From: Paludibacter sp.
GTDB taxonomy: Bacteria; Bacteroidota; Bacteroidia; Bacteroidales; Paludibacteraceae
Reading direction: 5' to 3'
Length of the DNA: 64,000 bases
Assembly: GCA_024710005.1 (NCBI GenBank)
Contig: JANJVQ010000034.1
Coordinates: forward strand, 99,846-163,845
In this document: in pieces, positions 11,210 through 20,059 of the stretch
Position numbering within the stretch: position 1 is the first letter of the stretch
Layout of the letters: every line of letters starts with the position of its first letter
Position numbers and translations under genes: made by a program
Notes under the pieces: generated by a model
What the model saw: the letters and a program-made list of their open reading frames with translations, nothing else
What the model was told of the DNA's origin: nothing
Databases searched by the model: none

Positions 11210-12283
11210 ATGAATCCGAATTACTGTGTTATCATGGCCGGAGGTGTCGGCAGCCGTTTTTGGCCGTTTAGCAGAACAAACAGACCGAAACAGTTCCTCG
11301 ATTTCTTCGGAACCGGACGTTCCTTACTGCAAATGACTTACGATCGTTTCAGAAATGTGGTTCCGGCAGAGAATATCCTCATTGTCTCCAATGTGATTTA
11401 TAAAGATACTATACTCGAACAACTTCCCGAAATTCAGGAAAAACAGGTGTTGCTTGAGCCCCACAGACGAAATACTGCTCCCTGCATCGCTTACGCGGTA
11501 AACAGAATAAAAGCTATTACAGAACAGGCAAATATCATCGTTGCACCTTCAGACCATCTGATTTTGAAAGAAAATGATTTTATTGATGTGTTGAAGACGG
11601 GAATTGATTTTATAGAAAATAACGATTCTTTGCTTACAATCGGGATAAAACCCAGTCGCCCTGAAACGGGTTACGGATATATCCAGGTTGAAGAAGGAGC
11701 CGGAAACTTACATAAGGTTAAAACATTTACAGAGAAACCCAATGCCGAACTGGCGCAGGTTTTCTATGAAACGGGTGAGTTCTACTGGAATTCAGGTATC
11801 TTTCTCTGGAACCTGAAAACAATTGATTCGGCTTTTCAGACTTTATTACCCGACGTGGCATCCAGATTCAGTGCTGGGAATATGATTTATAATACAGCTG
11901 AAGAGCAGGGTTTTATCAATGAGATTTATCCAACCTGTATGAATATTTCCATTGATTATGGAATCATGGAGAAAGCGGATAATGTGTATGTGCTTTGTGC
12001 CGATATTGGCTGGACAGATTTGGGAACCTGGGGCTCCCTGTATGAAATGTCGAACAAAGACGAGTATCAAAATGTCACGCTAAAGTGTAAAACATTGTAT
12101 TACGAAAGCAGCGACAATATTGTAGCGTTACCTCAGAATAAGTTGGCAGTAATTGAAGGTTTGTCGGGGTATTTGGTCGCTGAATCAGATAATGTGTTGC
12201 TGATTTGTAAGAAAGACGAAGAAGCACGCATACGTCAGTTTGTGAATGATGCCGTTGTTTCATTCGATGGGGAGTTTATATAG
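11210..12283 (+). CDS. Mannose-1-phosphate guanylyltransferase
   Basis: It should make GDP-mannose from mannose 1-phosphate and GTP, feeding mannose and fucose branches of surface polysaccharide synthesis. The 357-aa product has the nucleotidyltransferase signature at residues 9-28 (MAGGVGSRFWPFSRTNRPKQ) and the sugar-binding FTEKPN and WNSGIFLWN segments. The length matches the single-domain enzyme; the C-terminal isomerase domain of two-domain ManC/AlgA proteins is absent. It begins 131 bases after rpoC with its own likely promoter. A short AGTGGTT repeat starts two bases after its stop codon. Confidence 0.9.
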   Translation: MNPNYCVIMAGGVGSRFWPFSRTNRPKQFLDFFGTGRSLLQMTYDRFRNVVPAENILIVSNVIYKDTILEQLPEIQEKQVLLEPHRRNTAPCIAYAVNRIKAITEQANIIVAPSDHLILKENDFIDVLKTGIDFIENNDSLLTIGIKPSRPETGYGYIQVEEGAGNLHKVKTFTEKPNAELAQVFYETGEFYWNSGIFLWNLKTIDSAFQTLLPDVASRFSAGNMIYNTAEEQGFINEIYPTCMNISIDYGIMEKADNVYVLCADIGWTDLGTWGSLYEMSNKDEYQNVTLKCKTLYYESSDNIVALPQNKLAVIEGLSGYLVAESDNVLLICKKDEEARIRQFVNDAVVSFDGEFI

Positions 12284-12284
12284 G

Positions 12285-12308
12285 AGTGGTTAGTGGTTAG
12301 TGGTCAGT
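12285..12308. repeat. Tandem AGTGGTT heptamer at the end of the GDP-mannose gene
   Basis: About three copies of AGTGGTT follow the TAG stop of the guanylyltransferase gene directly. The same motif in the opposite orientation sits at 62983-63020, again at the 3' end of a gene. No function is known to me; this is a dispersed 3'-end repeat. Confidence 0.6.
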
Positions 12309-12361
12309 TTTGAACATAGTTTTTACGTTTTTTTGAAATACGTATTAATAAATCTGGAAAT

Positions 12362-12646
12362 ATGAGTTTTTTTAAGTTACATAAGCCATTGGTTTATAAA
12401 TATAAACCGATATACTACGATCCGAAGAAGGAAGCACAAAAAGATCGTATGAAAAAAATGGAACAAGAGGGACAAACTGAAGTAAAAAATGAAGGATATG
12501 AACCTAAGGTGCTTCGTCGGGGTTCCTTCCGGGAGATGGCCGATAAAAACAGAAATTCAAAGCATGCACAAACCCGGCAGTCGAATATTCGTCTGGTTCT
12601 CATTATTTTGATTTTGCTTTTGATTGCCTATTTTTTAGTAAGATAA
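12362..12646 (+). CDS. Small membrane protein of unknown function
   Basis: A 94-aa protein with a lysine- and arginine-rich, charged N-terminal three quarters and one C-terminal transmembrane helix (about residues 76-93, LVLIILILLLIAYFLV). The layout suggests a tail-anchored membrane protein with a cytoplasmic head. It lies 78 bases after the GDP-mannose gene and 41 bases before mutL on the same strand and is probably cotranscribed with mutL. I do not recognise a domain. Coding is supported by the clean start, the helix and its fit between neighbours. Confidence 0.75.
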   Translation: MSFFKLHKPLVYKYKPIYYDPKKEAQKDRMKKMEQEGQTEVKNEGYEPKVLRRGSFREMADKNRNSKHAQTRQSNIRLVLIILILLLIAYFLVR

Positions 12647-12687
12647 AACTTCATTACCCTTGATATTAAAGGGTACATTTCAACTAC

Positions 12688-14511
12688 ATGAGTGATATTA
12701 TTCATTTATTACCGGATTCTGTTGCGAATCAGATTGCAGCCGGGGAGGTGATACAGCGACCGGCATCTGTGCTGAAAGAACTGGTTGAAAATGCCATTGA
12801 TGCCGGAGCAAGCTTCATCAGGGTAATCATTAAGGATGCCGGACGGACCCTTGTTCAGGTGTCTGATAACGGAAAGGGGATGAGTGAAACGGATGCCCGT
12901 ATGGCGTTCGAGCGCCATGCAACTTCCAAAATTAAGGATGCACAGGATTTGTTTTCTATTCGTACGATGGGATTCAGAGGTGAGGCCCTGGCTTCGATAG
13001 CAGCGGTAGCTCAGGTGGAAATGCGTACACGCAGAGAGGAAGATGAACTTGGAACGCTGGTTGAGATTGCCGGTAGCCGGGTTTTCAGGCAAGAACCGGT
13101 TCAATGTGACAGGGGAACCACTTTCCAGATTAAAAATTTGTTTTTCAATGTGCCTGCCCGCCGTCGTTTTCTGAAAAGTGACAGTGTTGAAAAAAACCAC
13201 ATTTTGCAGGAGTTTTACCGTATCGTGTTGGTGCATCCCGACGTGGAATTTTCTTTTTATGACGGAGATGATGAGATATTCAAACTGCCTGTATCCAACA
13301 CCAAACTCAGGATCGAGCAGGTTTTTGGCAGTGCAAAGAAGAAACTCAATCAGCAATTATTGACGATAGAAACTGATACCAACCTGGTTGCCATCAATGG
13401 TTTTATCGGGCGACCGGAATATGCTCAGAAACAGGCTCATCAGTTCTTTTTTGTGAATGGGAGATACATGCGTCATCCCTATTTTCATAAAGCCGTCATG
13501 CTGGCGTATAACCAGTTAATACAGTCAACCGATAATCCGTTGTACTTTATCTATTTTGAAGTCGACCCGCAAACCATCGATATCAATATTCATCCGACAA
13601 AGACTGAAATTAAATTTGAAAACGAACAGGCAATTTGGTCTATTTTATCGGCTACAGTAAAAGAAGCGCTGGGGAAATTCAATATTGTTCCTTCTATTGA
13701 TTTCGATAGAGAAGGTGTGCCTGAGATTCCCGTTCAGAAAGCCGATAGCGTTATTTCACCGCCCAGAACCTCATTCAATCCATCTTATAATCCGTTTGGC
13801 ACTTCAACATATAAGCGTCCGCAAATGGAATGGGAGGAGTTGTATAAAGGCTTTGAAAAGCAATCAGGCACCTCAGATCAGGAAGAGAGAGAGCCGGAAC
13901 GACCGGTCGAGATTTTTCAGTCGAAACTGAACAAAGACAGTGAAAATTCAGGAGTTTATTTTCAATTAAAAAACAGGTACATCATAACTTCAGTTAAATC
14001 GGGCATGTTGATGATTGATCAACGCCGGGCGCACATCCGCATTCTTTTTGATCAGTTTATGAAAGAAATAGGCGAAAAGAGGGGGTTCTCACAACAACTG
14101 TTGTTCCCGGAGGTACTGCAACTGATGCCTGATGACTACCTGTTTTTCGAACAAATTAAAGCTGAACTCCGGTATGTGGGTTTTGAGTTTGAGGCGGATA
14201 AAACTTATCAGTACCAGATCAAAGGCATTCCGGCTCAATTGAAAAGTTCCTCTGGCGTGTTGCCCTTGTTGAGTGATATGCTTGAGCGGGTAAAACAGGC
14301 TACCGGTGATGCTTTGTCGGTAATTCATGAGCAGATAGCTTTGTCGTTGGCCGAAACAGCGGCTATTCAAACCGGTCAAACAATGACAAAAGAAGAAATG
14401 AGTGATTTGGTTGATCAGCTTTTTGCTTGTCCGACGCATAATCATACACCGGATGGGAAATTGATTATGACCATCTGGACACAGGAGGAGATACAGGGGA
14501 GATTTAAATAA
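12688..14511 (+). CDS. mutL: DNA mismatch repair protein MutL
   Basis: MutL couples mismatch recognition by MutS to strand removal. The 607-aa product has the GHKL ATPase motifs in order: E31-N35 (ELVEN), DNGKG (60-64) and GFRGEA (95-100), then the transducer domain with FFVNGRYMRHP and the INIHPTKTEI segment. A proline-rich linker leads to the C-terminal dimerisation domain. The endonuclease motif DQHA(x)2E(x)4E is altered: the matching place reads DQRRAHIR at residues 444-451. The C-terminal CPHGRP-type motif is replaced by CPTHNHTPDGK. Whether this variant cuts DNA is unclear. Confidence 0.95.
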   Translation: MSDIIHLLPDSVANQIAAGEVIQRPASVLKELVENAIDAGASFIRVIIKDAGRTLVQVSDNGKGMSETDARMAFERHATSKIKDAQDLFSIRTMGFRGEALASIAAVAQVEMRTRREEDELGTLVEIAGSRVFRQEPVQCDRGTTFQIKNLFFNVPARRRFLKSDSVEKNHILQEFYRIVLVHPDVEFSFYDGDDEIFKLPVSNTKLRIEQVFGSAKKKLNQQLLTIETDTNLVAINGFIGRPEYAQKQAHQFFFVNGRYMRHPYFHKAVMLAYNQLIQSTDNPLYFIYFEVDPQTIDINIHPTKTEIKFENEQAIWSILSATVKEALGKFNIVPSIDFDREGVPEIPVQKADSVISPPRTSFNPSYNPFGTSTYKRPQMEWEELYKGFEKQSGTSDQEEREPERPVEIFQSKLNKDSENSGVYFQLKNRYIITSVKSGMLMIDQRRAHIRILFDQFMKEIGEKRGFSQQLLFPEVLQLMPDDYLFFEQIKAELRYVGFEFEADKTYQYQIKGIPAQLKSSSGVLPLLSDMLERVKQATGDALSVIHEQIALSLAETAAIQTGQTMTKEEMSDLVDQLFACPTHNHTPDGKLIMTIWTQEEIQGRFK

Positions 14512-14548
14512 GAGTCAGGCTTTTAGCAAGCTATATAAAATAATACCC

Positions 14549-16153
14549 ATGAAGCGCAGTTACATAATTTCTTCGGCCTTGTTAGCGACAAATTTACTTG
14601 GAATTTTTGATGTACGGGCACAGCATGACCATGTAAAGAAAGATGATCGCCCTAATATCCTCTTCATTATAGCTGATGATGCATCATTTCCGCATTTTAG
14701 TGCAAATGGTTCAGTGTGGGTTAAAACTCCGGGATTCGACAGAGTCGCATCAGAAGGAATTCTCTTTCGAAATTGTTACACCCCCAACGCCAAGTCTGCT
14801 CCTTCCAGGTCATCAATCCTGACTGGCCTGTATTCCTGGCAATCGGGCGCAGCGGCGAATCATTCACCGGTTTTTCCCTCGGATTTAATGGTGTTTACAG
14901 AGGTAATTGCCCGGAATGGGTATGAGATTGCTTTTACCGGAAAAGGATGGGGGCCTGGTGATGAAGGTAATGTTGATGGAAAACCAAGACTGCTTACTGG
15001 AAAACCATTTCAGAAAAATAAACTTAAACCTCCAACCAATGTAATTAGTAACAATGATTATCTCGAAAATTTCAGGGATTTTCTGAATCAACAAAATGAG
15101 ACTCAACCCTGGTTCTTTTGGTTTGGATGTTTTGAGCCTCACCGATCTTATAAACTTGGTTCTGGTGAAAAATTGGGTGGAAAATCTACTGCAATGATTG
15201 ATAGTGTTCCAGCCTATTGGCCGGATAATGAGCTCGTACGCACTGATATGCTTGATTATGCCTTTGAGATTGAGTATTTTGACCGCCAAGTAGAATTATA
15301 TGTAGATGAATTGGAGAAAAGGGGATTGTTAAACAATACAGTGGTTATCGTAACCTCAGATAACGGGATGCCATTCCCAAGAAGTAAAGGAAATAATTAT
15401 GAAATATCAAACCACATGCCTTTGGCTGTGATGTGGAAGAATGGTATCGTAAATCCGGGCAGGACAGTAGATGACTATATTAATTTTGTCGATTTTGCTC
15501 CAACGATACTCGAACTCACCCGTTCAGATTATCGAAAATTCAACATGCATGAGCCCGCCGGAAAAAGTCTGCTAAACATCTTCAACAGTAAAAAAGGAGG
15601 GCTGATAGAAAAAGACAGAGATCATGTTGTGTTAGGAAGAGAGCGTCATGATAATGGCAGACCCGGTAATCAGTCATATCCCATCAGGGCTATCATTAAA
15701 GATGATTTATTATACATATACAATATGAAACCGCATCTATGGCCTGCTGGTAATCCCGAGACAGGTTATCTGGATGCAGATGGTTCACCCACAAAAACAT
15801 CCATATTACAAATGGACCGCGATGGAGATAATATCTGGTACTATAATATGAGTTTCAATCTCCGTCCGGAAGAGGAACTGTATGATCTTTCAGTGGATAA
15901 AGACTGTATTAATAACCTTGCTTCACACCCGGTATATATCAAAAGAAAACAGAACTTAAGGAAACAGTTGTTGAAAACACTTAGAAAGCAACAAGATCCC
16001 CGTATGTTTGGAGATGGTGATGTTTTTGATGCCTATCCTACCAGTAAACAGTCAAACTGGAATTTCTATGAGCGAATAATGAATGGGGATATTAAAGAGC
16101 CCTGGGAGCAGACAAAATGGGTTAGTCCGTCTGATTATGAAATGAAAAGATAA
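14549..16153 (+). CDS. Exported family S1 sulfatase (serine type), outside the PUL
   Basis: Predicted to hydrolyse sulfate esters or sulfamates of a glycan. The 534-aa product has a signal peptide (about 1-25), the metal-binding D43-D44 in NILFIIADDA, and the formylglycine motif SAPSR at residues 83-87, with S83 the residue to be oxidised. A second metal site appears as VTSDNGMPFP. The Ser-type motif needs the radical-SAM activator anSME. It begins 37 bases after mutL and stands alone, 13 kb from the other sulfatases. The closest described kinds are the heparan N-sulfatase-like S1 proteins, but the substrate cannot be assigned. Confidence 0.9.
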   Translation: MKRSYIISSALLATNLLGIFDVRAQHDHVKKDDRPNILFIIADDASFPHFSANGSVWVKTPGFDRVASEGILFRNCYTPNAKSAPSRSSILTGLYSWQSGAAANHSPVFPSDLMVFTEVIARNGYEIAFTGKGWGPGDEGNVDGKPRLLTGKPFQKNKLKPPTNVISNNDYLENFRDFLNQQNETQPWFFWFGCFEPHRSYKLGSGEKLGGKSTAMIDSVPAYWPDNELVRTDMLDYAFEIEYFDRQVELYVDELEKRGLLNNTVVIVTSDNGMPFPRSKGNNYEISNHMPLAVMWKNGIVNPGRTVDDYINFVDFAPTILELTRSDYRKFNMHEPAGKSLLNIFNSKKGGLIEKDRDHVVLGRERHDNGRPGNQSYPIRAIIKDDLLYIYNMKPHLWPAGNPETGYLDADGSPTKTSILQMDRDGDNIWYYNMSFNLRPEEELYDLSVDKDCINNLASHPVYIKRKQNLRKQLLKTLRKQQDPRMFGDGDVFDAYPTSKQSNWNFYERIMNGDIKEPWEQTKWVSPSDYEMKR

Positions 16154-16180
16154 ACTAATTCTTTTTATGAATGTATCTAT

Positions 16181-16220
16181 AATAAAATAACCGGAAATCT
16201 TCTTTTCCGGTTATTTTATT
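16181..16220. terminator. Bidirectional terminator between sulfatase and rprY
   Basis: AATAAAATAACCGGAAA (16181-16197) is perfectly complementary to TTTCCGGTTATTTTATT (16204-16220), a 17-bp stem with a six-base loop. A/T-rich flanks supply U-rich ends on both strands. It lies between two convergent genes and can serve both. Confidence 0.85.
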
Positions 16221-16255
16221 AGTATGACTAAATTTAAAATTCAATCAGTGAGAAT

Positions 16256-16963
16256 TTACATTTCCCCCGCTTGTGGCGTGATCAGTTTATAACCTTTTCC
16301 GTGGATGTTGATGATGGCCACATTGGGGTCATCCTTCAATAATTTACGAAGTTTGGTGATATACACGTCCATACTACGGGCATTGAAATAGTTGTCATCT
16401 TCCCAAATTGATTTCAAGGCATAATTTCTTTCCAGGATATTATTAGCATTCGAAGCTAACAGCCGGAGTAATTCAGATTCTTTGGTGGTTAATTTCTTTG
16501 TTTCGCCATCAAATGCCAGTGTTTGTTTTTGTGCATCAAAAATAAACGCACCAATGTTAAACACAACTACATCCTTAACTTTTTTGCCTCTAACTCTTCT
16601 CAGGATAGATTCAATTCTGGAAAGCAGTTCTTCCATGCTGAAAGGTTTCGACAAATAATCGTCGGCACCCAGTTTAAAGCCCTGCAGAATATCTTCTTTC
16701 ATGGATTTTGCCGTCAGGAATATAATCGGGACGTCGGTGTTGATGCTGCGGATGTCGGCTGCCAGCGCAAAACCGTCTTTTTTTGGCATCATAACATCTA
16801 AAACGCATAAATCATATTTGCCACGTGTAAATGCTTTGTATCCGGCTTCTCCATCTGGTTGCAGGTCTGCATCATAGCCCTTTGTCTGAAGGTATTCTCT
16901 TAGCAACATGCCGAGGTTTTCATCGTCCTCGCATAACAGGATTTTTACTTTTTCATCATTCAT
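16256..16963 (-). CDS. rprY: OmpR-family response regulator, RprY-like
   Basis: DNA-binding response regulator partner of the adjacent sensor kinase. I place the start at 16963 (MNDEKVKILLCEDDEN), giving 235 aa; an earlier in-frame ATG at 16993 would add ten unsupported residues. Receiver residues are D13-D14, phosphoacceptor D56 (DLCVLDVMMP) and K106 (YLSKPF). The C-terminal winged helix (about 135-232) ends with the OmpR pattern INIHGKGYKL. The start overlaps the end of the kinase gene by eight bases, indicating translational coupling. Order, sizes and sequence style match RprXY of Bacteroides fragilis. Confidence 0.9.
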   Translation of the reverse strand: MNDEKVKILLCEDDENLGMLLREYLQTKGYDADLQPDGEAGYKAFTRGKYDLCVLDVMMPKKDGFALAADIRSINTDVPIIFLTAKSMKEDILQGFKLGADDYLSKPFSMEELLSRIESILRRVRGKKVKDVVVFNIGAFIFDAQKQTLAFDGETKKLTTKESELLRLLASNANNILERNYALKSIWEDDNYFNARSMDVYITKLRKLLKDDPNVAIINIHGKGYKLITPQAGEM

Positions 16964-18497
16964 ATTCAGTATATTTAAGTGTTGGTAATGCAATAATAAA
17001 TTTTGTTCCGATATTTAATTCGCTATCAACTTTGATGGTTCCTCTGTGTTCCTGGATGATTTTTTTTACATAAGCCAGTCCAAGTCCGAACCCTTTCACA
17101 TTGTGTTTATTCCCGGTAGGTACACGATAAAACTTTTCAAAGATTCTTTTGTGGTCCTCTTTCTGTATACCGATACCGTTGTCTTCAATGCTAATCATCA
17201 GATAATCTTTTTCATTCCAGGTTTCCAATGTCAGTAATAAAGGTTTGTCACTGTATTTCAGGGCGTTGTCGACCAGATTGTGAATCACATTGGTGAAGTG
17301 TACTTCATCAGCCATAATTAAATCATCCTGAGCCTTTAAAATGGTTGTAATTTTCCCCCCTTTGTTAGCGACCTTCAGTGAGAAAATTTCGGATGTATGT
17401 GCAATTAACTCGTTGACATGCATCTCTTTCATTTTAAAAGTCGATTTTTCTGTTTCAAAGAGCGATAGTTTCAATACCTCTTCAACCATTCTGCTTAACC
17501 GTGCGGTTTCATCCCTGATCACCTTCGATATGTGTTTTAATGTTTCAGGGGTTTTTCCTACACCCGGATCCTGTAACATTTGCGATGCCAGCGAGATGCT
17601 GGAAATAGGCGTTTTCAGTTCATGTGTCATGTTATTAACAAAATCATTCTTAATATTGTTCAACTGTTTTTGTTTAAAAATAACAATTAATGCAACAATA
17701 AAAATGCCTAAAATTAACACTACTAACACAATGGTAGGATATAACAAGTACATTGAACTGATGATAAAGTTCTTTTTGGTGGGGAAGGTAACTTGTAAAT
17801 AAATTTCATTGGTGCTTTCCTCCAACGGGAAAAACTTCTGCTTGTAGATGCTACTGGTACTTTCGTTGTGATCGGAATGAAAGTCCTTGTTACACCTGAA
17901 AAATTCACGTCCTCTTTTATCAACAACACTGTAATAGAAAGGTAAATCAATTCCGTTGCTAAGCAGGTATTTTTCGAGTATGTTGTTAAGCTCTACAAAA
18001 TCAACGCGTTCGCTGATGTCTTTTTTGTTGCTCTCTCTTAGCCACCGGAAAACGGCCTGGTCTAGTATAGTCTTCGACCTTGAAAATTCTTTTCTGAATT
18101 TATCCTGCAGGTATTTGGATGTTTCTTCAATTGTTGCTTTCCCGTGCCGCGTTGAAATCCGGATTTCCGGCTTGCTCAGGTTCTGATTGTAAGATGAAAG
18201 TCTGCGACTCGTGGTGTCAATCTGGTTCAGATTATCTGAGTCCATCTGCGCCATATTGGGGAGTAAATTCAAATTCTTATTGTAATCCAATACTTCCAGT
18301 GTTTGAGCCAGGTACTCAAGCGCTTCATTTTCTTCTACCAGGATAACCGTGCTCAATAAACTTCTGTGCACACTTTCATCAAACTGATTCTCAATCATCT
18401 CGGCATTTACTTTTACGTATCTTGCCTGGATGATAATCAGTCCGACAAAAGAAAAAACCATGGACAAAATTAATATGATAATGGTGCTGCGCTTCAT
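16956..18497 (-). CDS. rprX: Sensor histidine kinase, RprX-like
   Basis: Membrane sensor kinase of a two-component pair. The 513-aa protein has transmembrane helices at about 5-24 and 250-274, a periplasmic region between them of about 225 residues, the phosphorylated H292 in MTHELKTPIS, and the HATPase motifs (NLVDNALKY, IEDNGIGI, GFGLGLAYV). The gene is translated first and overlaps rprY by eight bases. RprX in B. fragilis has near-identical size and layout. The signal is unknown. Confidence 0.9.
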   Translation of the reverse strand: MKRSTIIILILSMVFSFVGLIIIQARYVKVNAEMIENQFDESVHRSLLSTVILVEENEALEYLAQTLEVLDYNKNLNLLPNMAQMDSDNLNQIDTTSRRLSSYNQNLSKPEIRISTRHGKATIEETSKYLQDKFRKEFSRSKTILDQAVFRWLRESNKKDISERVDFVELNNILEKYLLSNGIDLPFYYSVVDKRGREFFRCNKDFHSDHNESTSSIYKQKFFPLEESTNEIYLQVTFPTKKNFIISSMYLLYPTIVLVVLILGIFIVALIVIFKQKQLNNIKNDFVNNMTHELKTPISSISLASQMLQDPGVGKTPETLKHISKVIRDETARLSRMVEEVLKLSLFETEKSTFKMKEMHVNELIAHTSEIFSLKVANKGGKITTILKAQDDLIMADEVHFTNVIHNLVDNALKYSDKPLLLTLETWNEKDYLMISIEDNGIGIQKEDHKRIFEKFYRVPTGNKHNVKGFGLGLAYVKKIIQEHRGTIKVDSELNIGTKFIIALPTLKYTEYE

Positions 18498-18504
18498 AAT
18501 GATG

Positions 18505-18512
18505 CAAATATA
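18505..18512 (-). promoter_or_regulatory. Candidate -7 box for rprXY
   Basis: Read on the minus strand, TATATTTG occupies 18512-18505 and matches the Bacteroidetes -7 consensus TAnnTTTG. Only seven bases separate it from the predicted ATG at 18497, so transcription would begin almost at the start codon. No clear TTTG -33 box is present. It is either a leaderless mRNA, a start placed too early, or coincidence. Confidence 0.35.
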
Positions 18513-18689
18513 TCACTTATTTAAATGTTAAAATTCTTATTGGGTTTATATTTAACAATATATAAGGAAAGAATGTTTTCTTGTTTAGAAAATATAGTAA
18601 ATGAATCTTAATTATGGTGAACAGTCGCCGGTCACCAGTCACCAGTCTTCTGTCTGTCTCTCTAGACTAATTTCTCTCAATAATTTTAT

Positions 18690-18697
18690 TACATTTG
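18690..18697 (+). promoter_or_regulatory. Candidate -7 box upstream of the MFS transporter
   Basis: TACATTTG at 18690-18697 fits TAnnTTTG and lies 20 bases before the ATG at 18717. The -33 region has no clean TTTG. The 18498-18716 gap also holds GTCACC/AGTCACC short direct repeats near 18625-18645 but no other recognisable gene. Confidence 0.45.
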
Positions 18698-18716
18698 CAT
18701 GCATAAATAAAAAAGA

Positions 18717-19946
18717 ATGAAAAAATGGACAAGCCTGCTGGCAGCAAACTTTTTAGGAGTATTCAATGATAATTTCCTGAAAAATGCCATTATTTTTGTT
18801 GCCATTGGCTGGAATTTACCTTCCTGGCTTTCCCAGTCACAGCTTATTGCATTGGTTTCAGCTTCTTTGGTAGTACCCTATCTGATTTTATCTCCGCTGG
18901 GTGGAAAATTAGCGGTTCATTATTCAAAACTAAAGGTTTTTCGTTTTTTTAAGCTCCTTGAATTCCCCATCATGGCTATTGCTTGCATCGCTTTTTGGTA
19001 TGAATGGGTGGTGATTGCTGTGTTGGCTGTTTTGCTGATGGGGATTCAGAGTTGTTTGTATTCGCCGGCAAAATATGGATTGATCAGGGATATCGGAGGC
19101 GTTGAGGGGAGTGCTTTAGGTAGCGGTATGTTCGAAACCATGGCTTTTCTTGGTATTTTGATTGGAACTGTGCTCGCATCCTGGTTAAGTGATGCTTATC
19201 AGGTTTGGGTGTTTTTGGCTGTGTTCATGTTGCTTGCTGCAGCAGGGTATTTAACCAGCTTGTACATCAAAGCCGATGAGCCAGCTCCTGATACGGCATC
19301 CTCACTGAAAGTGAATTTATTTCCCTGGCGATTCTTGCGTGATTCTTATCAGTTGGCAAAATCTTTTAAACAGGTTAATGCCGCTGTTTTCGGCGTTTCT
19401 GTTTTTTGGTTGATTGGTGCTTTATTACAGATGAATATCGTTATTCATGCCGGTAAATATTATCAGGTTTCCAATACGGCGATAGGCGTTGTAATGGCAT
19501 TCGCTGCCATTGGTATTGCTTTGGGTACCTGGTTGGCCGGCGTTTTGGCAGCGAAAGTAAAGAACAGAACATTGATGTTATATGGATTAACCGGCATGTT
19601 GATAAATTTATTGGTTATTGTATTTTTGCCAATAGATTTTCAATTGTTTCTGGTACTGATTTTTTTAACTGCCTGTTTCGGGGGAATATTCCAGGTGCCG
19701 AATCTAACGGTGATACAACAGGCTGATGCCGGAAGAAAACTTGGTCAGTTGCTGGCTTATATGAATCTGGTTATTTTTATTTTTGTACTCATAGCTTCAG
19801 TCCTGTTTTCAATTACCATGTTGTTAACAGAAGATAATAGCCTGATTCTTTTTGGCTTGATAGCTGTAATTTGTTTACTGACTTTGTTAATGGCGAATAA
19901 CGGAGAGCGGAAAACGGAGAGCGGAAAACGGAAAACGGAAAGTTGA
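18717..19946 (+). CDS. MFS transporter, LplT-like
   Basis: A 409-aa polytopic membrane protein with about 12 hydrophobic segments. The N-terminus LLAANFLGVFNDNFLKNA and the segment YSPAKYGLIRD are typical of the LplT family, which flips lysophospholipids across the inner membrane for reacylation in enterobacteria; here the substrate is only inferred. In some relatives the transporter is fused to an acyltransferase; this one is not. The last 14 residues (GERKTESGKRKTES) are encoded by a short tandem DNA repeat and are probably a non-functional tail acquired when the repeat arose at the 3' end. Confidence 0.85.
   Translation: MKKWTSLLAANFLGVFNDNFLKNAIIFVAIGWNLPSWLSQSQLIALVSASLVVPYLILSPLGGKLAVHYSKLKVFRFFKLLEFPIMAIACIAFWYEWVVIAVLAVLLMGIQSCLYSPAKYGLIRDIGGVEGSALGSGMFETMAFLGILIGTVLASWLSDAYQVWVFLAVFMLLAAAGYLTSLYIKADEPAPDTASSLKVNLFPWRFLRDSYQLAKSFKQVNAAVFGVSVFWLIGALLQMNIVIHAGKYYQVSNTAIGVVMAFAAIGIALGTWLAGVLAAKVKNRTLMLYGLTGMLINLLVIVFLPIDFQLFLVLIFLTACFGGIFQVPNLTVIQQADAGRKLGQLLAYMNLVIFIFVLIASVLFSITMLLTEDNSLILFGLIAVICLLTLLMANNGERKTESGKRKTES
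19901..19942. repeat. Short tandem repeat encoding the transporter tail
   Basis: Two copies of CGGAGAGCGGAAAA followed by shortened copies CGGAAAA and CGGAAAG. The repeat lies inside the final codons of the MFS gene and supplies a Lys/Arg/Glu/Ser-rich tail. Confidence 0.8.
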
Positions 19947-19975
19947 AGGTTAAATGGCCATGTGCAGACATATAT

Positions 19976-20020
19976 GAGGTTGCCACGTCGTTCGCTTCGT
20001 GAACTCCTCGCAATGACAGA
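19976..20020. repeat. Dispersed intergenic repeat (TTGCCACGTCG...CTCGCAATGAC type)
   Basis: The stretch holds TTGCCACGTCG, an internal GTTC/GAAC stem with loop GCTTCGT, and CTCGCAATGAC. From memory it resembles a short palindromic intergenic repeat found many times in diverse bacterial genomes. A distantly similar piece, ending TCGAAATGAC, lies near 60181. It has no coding content. Confidence 0.5.
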
Positions 20021-20059
20021 CCGTAGACATAAATAGACATAAAATTTCAATCAAATATA

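Noticed and set aside
12709..13356. 215-codon antisense reading frame inside mutL
   Set aside because: It lies fully opposite well-conserved mutL codons and shows no domain or start signal.
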